This document shows, piece after piece, positions 9,580 to 18,854 of a stretch of DNA of 64,000 nucleotides (position 1 is the first letter of the stretch; every line of letters begins with the position of its first letter). The DNA lies in NCBI GenBank assembly GCA_958296295.1, contig OY282460.1:1550001-1614000 (forward strand), written 5' to 3'. This DNA is from an uncultured Pseudomonadales bacterium (GTDB lineage Bacteria > Pseudomonadota > Gammaproteobacteria > Pseudomonadales > Azotimanducaceae). Made by a program: the position numbers and the translations under genes. The notes beneath the pieces are model-generated. The model saw nothing but the letters and a program-made list of their open reading frames with translations. It ran no database searches and had not been told where the DNA came from.

Positions 9580-10173
9580 TCAGCGCCGCCGCCACGGCGG
9601 GATGGCGTTCCAATCGAAGGGCTCGATGCCGTCGTCTGTTATCAACCACACCGAGGCGTCGGCGCGATGGCCGTCTATGTCCAGAAAGCCGATGGTGCCG
9701 TACTGCGTGTCGTAGTTGTGCGGGTAGGTGGGCGAGCCCGGGTTCACGCACAGGATGCCGTCTTGCTCGCGGATGAGTTCGGTGTGGCTGTCGCCGGAGA
9801 CGATCACGTCCGGTTTGCCGTCAGGCCAATTGCGCGCGACGAACTGCGCCAAACTCGGCAGCGGCGGCGAGTCGTCGATGGGCAGGTAGTGCGTGAGGCC
9901 GACGGTAAGGGCCTCGATGCGCAAGGTCCAGAAGTACCTCACACGCGGGTCCCGGGGCTGAACCGGGCGCCCGCCGGAACCGTCTTCGCCGTTGCCGCGA
10001 GCGCAGTACACCGGCGCGACTTTTTCCAATTCGTCGAGCAGCGCCAAGTCGTGTACGTCGCCGCCGTGCAGGATGCGCTCGACGCCCGCGAAGGCTTCGT
10101 AGACCTGCGGCCACAGGCTGGCCCGGGCCTCGGGTATGTGGGTGTCTGCGATTAGGCCGAGGCGGGTGGCCAC
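9580..10173 (-). CDS. Calcineurin-like phosphoesterase, YfcE/MJ0936 family
   Basis: This is a 197-residue metallophosphoesterase. Dinuclear-metal motifs are visible in order: IADTH at residues 7-11, GGDVHD, a GNGED motif in place of the usual GNCD/E, and VSGDSHTE where the family usually has GHTH. The closing NPGSP segment is characteristic of the family. It probably cleaves small phosphodiesters; the substrate is unknown. The GTG at 10173 is chosen because AGGAG lies 5 nt upstream and the protein fold begins immediately afterwards. It lies 47 bp after tsf on the same strand and may be cotranscribed. pyrH and frr, the usual followers of tsf, are absent. Confidence 0.85.
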   Translation of the reverse strand: MATRLGLIADTHIPEARASLWPQVYEAFAGVERILHGGDVHDLALLDELEKVAPVYCARGNGEDGSGGRPVQPRDPRVRYFWTLRIEALTVGLTHYLPIDDSPPLPSLAQFVARNWPDGKPDVIVSGDSHTELIREQDGILCVNPGSPTYPHNYDTQYGTIGFLDIDGHRADASVWLITDDGIEPFDWNAIPPWRRR

Positions 10174-10220
10174 GCTGTCTCCTGGCTCTTGGCGCGCGAT
10201 TCGCGGGCGGGGCGCGAGGT

Positions 10221-11072
10221 CTACCCGCCGCCCGTTTGGGCTTGTTTGCGCACTTCGGCGGCGAAATCGTCCTCGCGTTTTTCGATGCCTTCGCCCACCT
10301 CGAAGCGTTCGAACGCGGCGCAATCGGCGCCGGCGGCGGCGAGAAGTTTGCCGACGGTGGTGTCCGCGTCCTTCACGAAAGGTTGATCGAGAAGGCTCGA
10401 TTCGGCGCGGAACTTGCGCATGCGGCCAGCGACCATCTTGGCAACGATGGCTTCGGGTTTGCCGCTCGCTTGCGCTTGCTGCTCGAAGATGGCCTGCTCG
10501 CGGGCGGCCACAGACGCCGGGATGTCGCTCGCGCGCGCCACCAGAGGACGCATGGCGGTGATGTGCATGGCGACGTCGCGCCCCAGCTGGCCATCCCCGC
10601 CGGTGAGCGCAACGAGGGCGCCCTTCTTGCGATCTTGGTGCAGGTAGCCGGCCACCACGCCGCCCTCCGGGGCCGCCAGGCGCACGGCGCGGCGGATGCG
10701 GACGTTCTCGCCGATTCCCTGCACCAGCGCCTCGCGCTCGTCCTCCAATGCCGCGCCCACGCCTGCGTCGCCGGCGGCGAGAGTGTGCGCCACCGCGCGT
10801 TGCGCGAAGGCGGCGAACTTGGGGTTGCGGGCGGCGAAGTCCGTCTCGACGTTCACTTCCACCAACGCCCCGGCGGCACCCTCCACAGCCAAACCGAGCA
10901 ACCCTTCGGCGGCTGTTCGATCGGCCTTCTTGGCGGCTTTGGCCCCGCTTTGCCGGCGCACCGCGTCAACGGCGCGCTCCATATTCCAATCCGCCTCCAC
11001 CAGCGCCTTCTTGCAGTCGCCGAAGCCGACGCCGGTGCGCTCGCGCAGCTCTTTGATCAGCGCGATGTTCAT
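10221..11072 (-). CDS. tsf: Translation elongation factor Ts
   Basis: EF-Ts recycles EF-Tu by displacing GDP. The 283-residue product has the N-terminal UBA-like helix bundle with the signature ELRERTGVGFGDCKKAL, the VEVNVETDFAARNP core signature, and the dimerisation/C-terminal modules up to the end, a normal length for the family. GGAG eight bases before the ATG at 11072 supports this start rather than the GTG three codons earlier. It follows rpsB by 77 bp on the same strand, the near-universal rpsB-tsf pairing. Confidence 0.97.
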   Translation of the reverse strand: MNIALIKELRERTGVGFGDCKKALVEADWNMERAVDAVRRQSGAKAAKKADRTAAEGLLGLAVEGAAGALVEVNVETDFAARNPKFAAFAQRAVAHTLAAGDAGVGAALEDEREALVQGIGENVRIRRAVRLAAPEGGVVAGYLHQDRKKGALVALTGGDGQLGRDVAMHITAMRPLVARASDIPASVAAREQAIFEQQAQASGKPEAIVAKMVAGRMRKFRAESSLLDQPFVKDADTTVGKLLAAAGADCAAFERFEVGEGIEKREDDFAAEVRKQAQTGGG

Positions 11073-11149
11073 GGGTTTCACTCCGTGGTTCGGTGACGCT
11101 TGTTGCTCGTGGCAAGCGTTTTCTCGCTGGTGCCTGTTCCGCGAACGGG

Positions 11150-11914
11150 CTACTTCGATGGTGCGGTGGGCTCTGCCGGAGGCGCGTCCTGCACGATCTC
11201 CACGAAGTCCTCAGGCCGCATGTTCTCGCCGCCGCTCGCCTTGCCGTCGGCGATGGCGTCGGCGATGGTGGTGACGAAAAGGCGCACGGATCGGATGGCG
11301 TCGTCGTTGCCGGGGATGACGAAGGCCACGCCTTCGGGACTGCTGTTGGTGTCCACCACGCCGATCACGGGAATGCCGATCTTGTTGGCCTCGGTGACGG
11401 CGATCCGCTCGTGGTGAACGTCCACCACGAACAGCGCGTCCGGCAACCCGCCCATGTCCTTGATGCCGCCTAGGCTGCGCTCCAGCTTGTCCATCAGGCG
11501 GTGGCGTTGCAGCCGCTCCTTCTTGGTGAGCTTGTCGAAAGTGCCGTCCGCCGCTTGCCTTTCGAGATCCGTCAAGCGCCGAATGGACTGCCGAATGGTC
11601 TTGTAGTTGGTGAGCGTCCCGCCGAGCCAGCGTTGATCGATGAAGGGTTGATCCACCCGTTCGGCTTGCTCGCGGATCACCTTGGAGGCGGCGCGCTTGG
11701 TGCCCACGAAAAGCACTTTTTTGCCGCCGGCGCCGAGCCGCCGCGCCTCGCCCACCGCCGCCTCGAGAGCCGGCACAGTGACCGCCAAGTTGATGATGTG
11801 GATCTTGTTGCGAACGCCGAAGATGAAGTCGTCCATCTTCGGGTTCCAGAAACGCGCTTGATGCCCGAAATGCGCGCCAGAGGCGAGCATCTCGCGCATG
11901 CCGATAGTGGCCAT
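11150..11914 (-). CDS. rpsB: 30S ribosomal protein S2
   Basis: S2 is a late-assembling protein of the small subunit needed to bind S1. The 254-residue product starts with [19 protein letters not shown] and contains RFWNPKM, the WLGGTLTN motif and the family signature with ..[19 protein letters not shown] lies about 7 nt before the ATG at 11914. The leader and promoter are described separately. In gammaproteobacteria S2 represses its own operon through the rpsB leader, so similar control is likely here but not demonstrated by the sequence. Confidence 0.97.
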   Translation of the reverse strand: MATIGMREMLASGAHFGHQARFWNPKMDDFIFGVRNKIHIINLAVTVPALEAAVGEARRLGAGGKKVLFVGTKRAASKVIREQAERVDQPFIDQRWLGGTLTNYKTIRQSIRRLTDLERQAADGTFDKLTKKERLQRHRLMDKLERSLGGIKDMGGLPDALFVVDVHHERIAVTEANKIGIPVIGVVDTNSSPEGVAFVIPGNDDAIRSVRLFVTTIADAIADGKASGGENMRPEDFVEIVQDAPPAEPTAPSK

Positions 11915-12065
11915 GGCAAGTTCTCCGGGTTGATGCGTTCCACCGCCCCGCAGCGCCGAATCCGCCACACCCAAGGGCGCGGCCACCCGCGGCGCCGCTA
12001 TCCGGCGCGGTGTCTATTTGGCCCGCCAGCCGTGGCGGCGTGCGCGAGCGGCGAACCTTATACCA
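11915..12065 (-). promoter_or_regulatory. Extended -10 promoter and leader of rpsB-tsf
   Basis: On the minus strand TGGTATAAG (complement of 12057-12065) is an extended -10 element, in which a TG one base upstream of the hexamer compensates for the absent -35 box. The predicted transcript has a leader of about 135 nt before the rpsB start. It contains a small GC-rich hairpin near 12020-12040 and a GGAGA ribosome-binding site. This leader is where S2 autoregulation would act. Confidence 0.5.
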
Positions 12066-12110
12066 CACTTCGCCGGGGCGTCGCTTCTGCGACCTCTGCC
12101 CCATTCCGCC

Positions 12111-13289
12111 TCAAGGCCGCCCGCGGCTTGTTCGTAGCGGCGGATGTTCCAGTGGCGCAGACCGCGCGCCAGCCGGCACAGGAAGCGCAGGATAGCCAGA
12201 CCGACGTCGGCCAGCGTCGGTCTGGCCGCCATCCAGCGTCGGCCAGTTGGGGAGCGCCCGGGCCAGACGAAACCCGACGCTGTCGGAGCGGTCGCCGGAG
12301 GCGATCCCGATCCGGAGCCCGGCGCGGAGGTCCGATGGCAGGTCGAGCCACGAACCGCCGCGCAAAACGCGCTCGGCGCAATTCCCGGACTCCCACGCGC
12401 TTCCGTCGGAAGGCGCTCCTTGGGATCTGCCGTTCCAGCAGTCCTGCGTCCACTCCCACACGTTGCCCAGCATGTCGTGCAGGCCCCAACTGTTCGCAAC
12501 CAAGCTCCCCACAGGCGCGGTGTGTACATGGCCGTCCCTGCAGGACGCCACCGTCAATCCCGAGTAGCGTTCCGCCGCGCTTGCGTCCGCGCTGTTCGCG
12601 TGGCGGCACTGGCCCGACTCGCCATCTTCCCCCAGATACTTGCCCGCGTGCGCCGCGTGTTCCCACTCCGATTCGCTCGGTAGGCGATACCGCTCCCCGG
12701 TCTTGCGCGACAGCCACGCCGCGTACGCCTGCGCGTCGTTCCAGTTCACGCACGCCGCCGGATGCTCGCCGCTCTGCCCAAAGCCTGGGTTGCGCCAGCC
12801 GCGGCCCGTGCGCTCCTTCTGCCTCCCGCCTTCGTAGGTCCGGCACGAACTCCCGGCCGAGTAGCCGGTCTCGTCCACGAACCGGCCGAACTCGGCAACC
12901 GTCACCTCGTGCGCGCCGAGCGCGAACGGCGCGCGGAACGTCACTTCACGCGGGCGACCCTCGTCGTCGTCTCGTCGCGAACCCACGCGATACGAGGACG
13001 CGGGCACCAACAACATCTCCGGGCACTTCGGGCAGTCGCGGAACGGAAGTTGCGTAACAACCACAGAAGACGCCCCTTGGAAAGAGCGGCCCGCTCGCTG
13101 GCTGATCTCCTTCAGCTCCTCCAGCGTGAGCGGGTCCCCTTGGCGGATCTCCTTCAGCCGCTCCGCGCTTGGCGGCGGATCTGCCGCCATTCCATTGAAG
13201 GCTGCGAAGGCGGTCAACGCCCAAATCACTTTCGTCCTTGGCGTCTTCGTCCTGCCACCAGCCTTCATTGCGTTCGTTGCTTTTGCCAT
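12111..13289 (-). CDS. SUMF1/FGE-fold protein lacking the catalytic cysteine pair
   Basis: This 392-residue protein has a signal peptide-like N terminus (about residues 22-38) and a short helical region. A complete formylglycine-generating-enzyme fold follows, from roughly residue 90 to 350. Hallmarks are EVTVAEFGRFVDETGY, NWNDAQAYAAWLS, RLPSESEWEHAA, LHDMLGNVWEWTQD, RVLRGGSW and SVGFRLAR. In true FGEs the RGGS motif is followed by two catalytic cysteines. Here the corresponding positions read LDLPSDL, so formylglycine formation is not expected and a structural or binding role is more likely. Residues after about 352 are a low-complexity tail. GGGA six bases before the ATG at 13289 favours this start over ATG 13295. 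Confidence 0.82.
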   Translation of the reverse strand: MAKATNAMKAGGRTKTPRTKVIWALTAFAAFNGMAADPPPSAERLKEIRQGDPLTLEELKEISQRAGRSFQGASSVVVTQLPFRDCPKCPEMLLVPASSYRVGSRRDDDEGRPREVTFRAPFALGAHEVTVAEFGRFVDETGYSAGSSCRTYEGGRQKERTGRGWRNPGFGQSGEHPAACVNWNDAQAYAAWLSRKTGERYRLPSESEWEHAAHAGKYLGEDGESGQCRHANSADASAAERYSGLTVASCRDGHVHTAPVGSLVANSWGLHDMLGNVWEWTQDCWNGRSQGAPSDGSAWESGNCAERVLRGGSWLDLPSDLRAGLRIGIASGDRSDSVGFRLARALPNWPTLDGGQTDAGRRRSGYPALPVPAGARSAPLEHPPLRTSRGRP

Positions 13290-13377
13290 GTTCATTCCCT
13301 AGCCGACGACCCTTGAGCGACCTGGGGCGTACGAAACACCGCGAAGCTGACCGTAGCCTTGCGACTCCCAGCGGGCA

Positions 13378-16300
13378 TCAGGGAAAGCGCTTGAGCACGT
13401 CGTCCACCACCTCAAGGCCGCAAACCACGTGCAGGGTGCCGGGTTTGTCGATCAGGTTGGATATTCGTCGGTAATCGGTGGATTCGCATTCCTCGTCGTG
13501 GTAGGTCACGTCGAAGTCGGCGGCGGCGAGCAATTCGGCGAGTTGGCGCGTGTTCGCCTCCGGCACCAGCAGGTCGTATTCGGAGTGGTACAGGTTGATG
13601 GCGGTGCCGCTCCTAACCACGCTCGCCGGCGCGACCAGGCTGGTGTGGCTGTTGAGTTCGAGCAGCGCGTGCAGCGTCTCGTATTCGGCGCTTTGCCGCA
13701 GCATGCCGGCCACGAAGTCGGCCCGCACGTTGTTGCCGTCCAGGATGTCCGTCAGCGCCAAACCCGTGGTCGTGTAGGCCAGGAGCGCCGGCACGATGCG
13801 GCCGACCACATAGGGCAGCACCACCTCGGCGTCCACGTTTCGGCACCATTCGTTGCGGTCGCATCGGCCGGCGAGGTGCTCCAAGGCGCCGATGAAGGTC
13901 TGGCGCAGATTGTGCGGCCCGGCGCCGCTGTAGAGTTCGCGCACGCGCACGCCGTGGTCCCGCGTGTGCAGCTCCAGCCACAACGCCACCGCGCTGTGGG
14001 CCCCTTGCGAATAGCCGATGATGGAGACGTCCGTTTCTTCGGCGTCGGGATCGTGAAACGCCCGGTAGTCCTCGCTGGCGAGCACCGCGGCGAGCAGGTC
14101 CGCGCTGTTGTTGGCGGTGCGGTTGGCCATCAGGTAGGTTTCCGGCTGGCCTTGGGGCGCAAGTTCGCCCCTTCCCCAATTGTCCGCCGCCACCACCAGA
14201 TAGCCGCGGCCGGCGAGCATCCCGGCGACCGCGTACCAGGCGTCGCCGAAGTCCAGCTCGCTCGGCGTGGATCCCGTCGTGTGACTCAACACGACCACGC
14301 TCGGCTTGCGGGTGAAAGTGGGCGCTGTGGAAATCTCCGGCATGGCCACGAGGCCTGTGGCCGTCTCGGTTCGCGCGCCGCTTGGTTGGCGCGAGGTGTA
14401 CGACACGCGCCGGGTCACCACGTCGTAGCGGGCGCCGGGGTTGCGCAGCTCCGCCCAAGTTCGGCGAGCGAGCTCGTCGATGAGAACGGCGACGAGCAGC
14501 TGCAAGATGGCGCCTTCGATGTCTTCGATCAGCGCCTCGGCGATGTACCGGTCGAACAACTCGTTGACGTCGTCTTGGGCGATGGTGTCGGACGCTCGCA
14601 CCACCAGGCTCGGCTCGGCGGCGTTGGCGGTGGTGGTCAAAGGCAGCGTGCCAACGAGCCGGGCACCGTCCGGGTCGCGTCCGGCCATGCGCACCGTCTC
14701 GGTTGCCGAGGGTTGGAAGTCGCACTCGAGTTTGTGATCCACGACTTGCCGCGCCGAATCGCCAGCCGCCAACAAGGTGTGGCGCATGGCGACGCCGAAC
14801 GGGCACGGATCGGCGTAGACGTAGGCGGTGCCGGGCTCGCCCGTGTGAACCACGTTCACTTGGCGGGTGCGGGGATCGATGGCGCCACTCGCCGCGGGAA
14901 TGGCGTCCAACAACGGCAACGGGGCCCGCGGCTCGTCGTCGGTCGTTTCCGCTTCCATGGCGGCGACGAACCGCCTCAGGTTCGCGTACTCGGCGGATGC
15001 CGCTTCCAGCTGCGCGCCGCCGCCGTGGCCGCGCAGACCGAGCGGCTTTTCGAGCAGCAGCGCCGGAGCGTCCGTGGCGGCGCGAAGGAAACGCGCCAAG
15101 GCGCGCCGATTCCTCGCCACATGGTTGTCGGCGGCGGCGGGCCGGAAGATCAGTCGCGTGTCCGTCGCGTCGCCGCCCGTTACATGGCATTGCGCGCAAA
15201 GCGCGTCCACAACGGGCGCGGCGACGGTGGCGCGAAAGATGTCCGCGGCGGTCTCGCGGGTTGTGCTGGAGAGATTGGTCATCGGCCCGTTCGGGCTCGC
15301 GAGCAGGCTCATGGCGGCTATCGGCTGGTTCGAGGACGCGGTCAGACGCCATTTGCCGCGGCCATGGCCCAGCGCGCCGGTGATGTCGGTGCCCACCTCC
15401 AGCGCGTCGGCGCCCACCCTGCGAGCGCCCCGGGCCGGGACGCGCACGACGGCCTCGCCGCCAGGCTCGCCGTCGTCGTCCATGCCGGTCAACGTCACGG
15501 CGGCCGGCGCGGCGCCGAAGTTGACGAGCCGCAGGACGCTGCGCTGGGTCTGGTTGCTGCCGGGATTGAAGAACGCCACCCGTAGTGCGCCGGCGGCGGT
15601 TGGTGCCGAATCGTGCATGCTCGTCACGAAGCCGGCGGCGTTGCGGATGTACGAGTACACCTGCAGTTCGGGCAGCGAGGTTCGGATTTCCAGCCGCCAG
15701 TCCCCAACGCCCGTGCCGACGCCGCCCGACAAGCCCTTTCGCGGATTGCCGTTTTGCAGGTCCGTGGAATTGAAATGCACGGTCTGGCCGGCGCCGATGG
15801 CCAACGCGACTACCGGCGCGGTGTCACCGGCGTCGTCAATGGCGGTGATCCGCGCGGTACCCGCCGCGCCGCGGTTGACGATCCGCACGAAGCCCTGGTT
15901 CCTTGACGCCGCCGCTGGAGAGGCCGCCGAAGACGCCGCTGGCGCCGCCGGAAAGAAGGGCACCAGGTGGCGCCGCGATCCGCCGTCGTTTCGCGCTGCC
16001 GCCGCGCCCGCGGAGAGGTTGGCGAGATGCCCGGTGGGGCTCGCCAGCAAGCTCATCGCCTGGATGGCGGCGTCGGCCGACACCGTCAGCCGCCACTTGC
16101 CGGCGCCGTCGCCCAAGGCGCCGTCCAGCGCGCCCACGCCAGCCTCCAAATCCGCCGCGTCGAACGTTCGCGCCCCGTGGGCCGGCACCGCGACCCGCAC
16201 GTCTTCCGAGGCGCGCCCGTGGTCGTCCACGCCGCGTATGGTCACCTCGACGGCGGCGTCGCCCAAGTTGAGCAGGCGCAATCGGCTTCGCTGGGTGGCG

Positions 16301-17784
16301 TTGCTGCCGGGGTTGAAGAACGCGATTCGATGGGTGCCCTCCACTTGCGGCGCGACGTCGTGGGCGCTGGTGAGGAACCCGTCCGGCGTGCGGATGTAGG
16401 CGTTCACCTCCACGTCCAGCGGGGACGACCATTCCAAACGCCACGAGCCTTCGCGGGGCGGCCCGACGCCCGCCGGGAGGCCCTTGCCCGGCTCACCGCT
16501 CTCGAAATCGCGGGAGTTGAAGTTGACCGTTTCGCCGGCGGCGAGTTCGAGCGCGACCGGCGGCGTGCGCCAGCCGCTGTCGTCGAAGCCGACGATGCGC
16601 ACCTCGCCATCCTCGTCGTCGTGGTTGACCACGCGCACGAAGCCCTCGTGACGCTGGTCCGCGGCGGCGGGGAACAACGGCACGAGACCGGATTCCTGGG
16701 CCTGTCCCGGGGTCGCGCCGAGAATCGTGAAACCGGCAAGCCAAAGTAGCAGCCCGCCTTGGCCAAGGCGCGACACGGCACGTCTTTTCGCGACCACGGC
16801 GGTGTTGTCCGGCCGCGGCCAACCCTCCGGCGCGTCCGAAAGCCCGACCGGCAGATGCAAGGGCGTCTTGCCGTTGATCGCGGTGGCGTTGACATTGGCG
16901 CCAGCCGCGAGCAGCAGTTCCACGCATTGCGACGCGCAGCACCAAGCGGCCCGGTGCAGCGGGGTTTCGCCTTGTTTGTTGCGCTCATCGACCGCGCCGC
17001 GTTGGCGCGGCAATTGCCGCAACCGGTGGCTGTCGTTGCGGGCGCAAGCGGAAAAGATGTCGTAGTACGCGCCGCGGCCCAAGAGCGCCTCGGCCGTGCG
17101 TTCGCGCCGCTCGCGCCAGTAGCGCATCTCGGTGGCGCATCGCGGGGCGGTGTGCCCGTTGCGGCCGATCTTGCGCTCCAGCACGGCGTGGGCGCCGTGA
17201 TCAAACAGCAGCTCGGCCAATTCCCAGTGGCCGAAGAACGACGCGACGTGCAACAAACTGCGGTGACCGAGGGTGCCGCGGTGCTGAGGCCGCGCAGCGA
17301 TTTCCGCGGCGCCCGCAAGCTCGGCTTCGAACACCGTCTGGAACCGGGCGATGCGGGACGTCGCCGATGTCGCGCCATCAGCGGCGGTCGGGCGTGTCGC
17401 CCCTTGGTGTTTCGGGGTTGCCGGGTGATCGGCGGGCGGCACGTTCGCCGTGGAGCTGGCCGCACCGGCAGGCGTTGCCGCATTCCGTTTCGTGATCTCG
17501 GCGGGAACGGCGAGATGCCGCGAGATTTCGTGCGCCGCCGAATGCAGCGGACTCCACTCGTTGCGGTCGCACTCGAAGCGCGCGCCTTTGGCGACCAGCA
17601 ACGCCACCAGATCGTCGGTGTCGCGGCCGACGAACGCGACGGTCAAGGCGGCGTTGCCGGCCGTTCGCATGAGGCCGGGTTCGGCCGCGAGCCTGGCCTC
17701 CAACTCGTGGCCCGTCGGCTGCGCCAGGCCGCCGCGGAAATCGTGCATGGCGGCTTCGACGAACGCCGCCTCCGTGGCCGTCAT
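13378..17784 (-). CDS. Giant ankyrin / beta-repeat / CxxCH / alpha-beta hydrolase fusion protein
   Basis: This is one uninterrupted 1468-codon frame joining pieces that are normally separate. Residues about 1-325 are ankyrin-like (SPLHSAA, RSLLHVASFFGHWELAELLFDHGA, ETPLHRAAWCC..VELLLAAGANV, KTPLHL). Near 340-360 lies a hydrophobic stretch ending GATPGQAQ that looks like a complete signal peptide. Residues about 375-595 and 628-840 are two homologous halves, each containing FVR(V/I)VN...DD, FFNPGSN.TQRS and MSLLASP segments. CAQCH at residue 863 is a c-type haem-binding motif. From about residue 1000 a hydrolase follows, with GYSQG near 1257 (nucleophile Ser 1259). The internal signal peptide suggests an exported lipase-like protein with an ankyrin gene fused in front. 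A GTG near 16798 could start the exported part alone. The N-terminal start is uncertain. Confidence 0.75.
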   Translation of the reverse strand: MTATEAAFVEAAMHDFRGGLAQPTGHELEARLAAEPGLMRTAGNAALTVAFVGRDTDDLVALLVAKGARFECDRNEWSPLHSAAHEISRHLAVPAEITKRNAATPAGAASSTANVPPADHPATPKHQGATRPTAADGATSATSRIARFQTVFEAELAGAAEIAARPQHRGTLGHRSLLHVASFFGHWELAELLFDHGAHAVLERKIGRNGHTAPRCATEMRYWRERRERTAEALLGRGAYYDIFSACARNDSHRLRQLPRQRGAVDERNKQGETPLHRAAWCCASQCVELLLAAGANVNATAINGKTPLHLPVGLSDAPEGWPRPDNTAVVAKRRAVSRLGQGGLLLWLAGFTILGATPGQAQESGLVPLFPAAADQRHEGFVRVVNHDDEDGEVRIVGFDDSGWRTPPVALELAAGETVNFNSRDFESGEPGKGLPAGVGPPREGSWRLEWSSPLDVEVNAYIRTPDGFLTSAHDVAPQVEGTHRIAFFNPGSNATQRSRLRLLNLGDAAVEVTIRGVDDHGRASEDVRVAVPAHGARTFDAADLEAGVGALDGALGDGAGKWRLTVSADAAIQAMSLLASPTGHLANLSAGAAAARNDGGSRRHLVPFFPAAPAASSAASPAAASRNQGFVRIVNRGAAGTARITAIDDAGDTAPVVALAIGAGQTVHFNSTDLQNGNPRKGLSGGVGTGVGDWRLEIRTSLPELQVYSYIRNAAGFVTSMHDSAPTAAGALRVAFFNPGSNQTQRSVLRLVNFGAAPAAVTLTGMDDDGEPGGEAVVRVPARGARRVGADALEVGTDITGALGHGRGKWRLTASSNQPIAAMSLLASPNGPMTNLSSTTRETAADIFRATVAAPVVDALCAQCHVTGGDATDTRLIFRPAAADNHVARNRRALARFLRAATDAPALLLEKPLGLRGHGGGAQLEAASAEYANLRRFVAAMEAETTDDEPRAPLPLLDAIPAASGAIDPRTRQVNVVHTGEPGTAYVYADPCPFGVAMRHTLLAAGDSARQVVDHKLECDFQPSATETVRMAGRDPDGARLVGTLPLTTTANAAEPSLVVRASDTIAQDDVNELFDRYIAEALIEDIEGAILQLLVAVLIDELARRTWAELRNPGARYDVVTRRVSYTSRQPSGARTETATGLVAMPEISTAPTFTRKPSVVVLSHTTGSTPSELDFGDAWYAVAGMLAGRGYLVVAADNWGRGELAPQGQPETYLMANRTANNSADLLAAVLASEDYRAFHDPDAEETDVSIIGYSQGAHSAVALWLELHTRDHGVRVRELYSGAGPHNLRQTFIGALEHLAGRCDRNEWCRNVDAEVVLPYVVGRIVPALLAYTTTGLALTDILDGNNVRADFVAGMLRQSAEYETLHALLELNSHTSLVAPASVVRSGTAINLYHSEYDLLVPEANTRQLAELLAAADFDVTYHDEECESTDYRRISNLIDKPGTLHVVCGLEVVDDVLKRFP

Positions 17785-17906
17785 CTCACGGTGGCCGCGT
17801 GCGGCCCAGCGGCGCCGCTCCAAGAGATTCCATATGACGGCCCTTGACCGCGGTTGCGCTGGGGATGGGCATGGCTTGGCGGGCAACGGTCGCGCAATCG
17901 CCGCGC

Positions 17907-18854
17907 CTACGCGGCGGCGAAAAAACGTTGCGGATTGCGGACGAACAACGTTTCGATCACGTCGTCGCCCACGCCCATCGCCTTGAGCTCCGGGATGACG
18001 TGGCGATGCATGTAGAGGTAGCCGTCGGGATTGCGCACGGCCAACGCGTGCTCTTCGGGCATGGTGCCGTCGGCGCGTTCGTTAAGGATGTGCAGGCAAA
18101 TGCAGTCGTGGGCCGGGCACAAGCGATCAGCATAGCCGTCGTCGATCAGCGACTTCATCGTCACGGTGCGCATGTGTGGGCTCACCAAGTAGCCGGGGTA
18201 GCGGTCGAGCCCCAGAAAACACCCCTGATCGAGAATCCACTTCAAGTATTCGGTGTCCGTCGTGTCGTTCGAGTGGTCGATCTTCACCCGTTCGAGATCC
18301 ACGCCCTCCTCCTTGAAGATGGCGATTTGCCGCCGGGCCACCTGTCCGGTCGGATAGGAATGCACCATGACGGGAACGCCGGTCTCCAAGTGGGCGCGGG
18401 CCACCGCGCGGTTCATGATTTCGAGTTCCGGCGTCACGCCGGCGAAGTCCGCCGCGCACTTGAGCACGCCGGCCTTGATGTCCGTGCCGCGGAAGCCCTC
18501 CGTAATGTCGCGAACGAACTCTCGCGCCATCTGATTCGGCGACACGTTGCGGATGAAGCGGGGCACGTCGAGCCACCAGCCGGTGACGTTGACGATTTGC
18601 ACTCCGGAGCGTTGCGAAACCGTGCGCAGCAACTCCGGGTCGCGGCCGAGGTCGAAGGTGGTGGCGTCCACGAAGGTGTCGATGCCGGCGGCCTTGGCTT
18701 CCTTCAACCGCGCCACCGCCCGCTCTTCGCGGTTCGGTCCAAGCAAGTCCGGATAGCTGCGGTACATGCCGCTCGCGCTCACCATCACATGCTCGTGCAT
18801 GAGCGTGAAACCGAGGTCCTCCGAGGACACCGGCCCGGTGACCGTGTTGATCAT
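17907..18854 (-). CDS. Phosphotriesterase-family metal-dependent hydrolase
   Basis: This 315-residue TIM-barrel hydrolase of the amidohydrolase superfamily has the metal-binding HEH motif at residues 20-22 (TLMHEHVMV). A lysine in DIKAGVLKCA probably becomes the carbamylated metal bridge. Later histidines lie in VMVHSYPTG and VKIDHSND, and an aspartate in CPAHDC. Family members include phosphotriesterases and lactonases; the true substrate cannot be told from sequence. GGAGG eight bases before ATG 18854 fixes the start. It lies 122 bp upstream of the giant fusion gene on the same strand and could be cotranscribed with it. Confidence 0.88.
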   Translation of the reverse strand: MINTVTGPVSSEDLGFTLMHEHVMVSASGMYRSYPDLLGPNREERAVARLKEAKAAGIDTFVDATTFDLGRDPELLRTVSQRSGVQIVNVTGWWLDVPRFIRNVSPNQMAREFVRDITEGFRGTDIKAGVLKCAADFAGVTPELEIMNRAVARAHLETGVPVMVHSYPTGQVARRQIAIFKEEGVDLERVKIDHSNDTTDTEYLKWILDQGCFLGLDRYPGYLVSPHMRTVTMKSLIDDGYADRLCPAHDCICLHILNERADGTMPEEHALAVRNPDGYLYMHRHVIPELKAMGVGDDVIETLFVRNPQRFFAAA

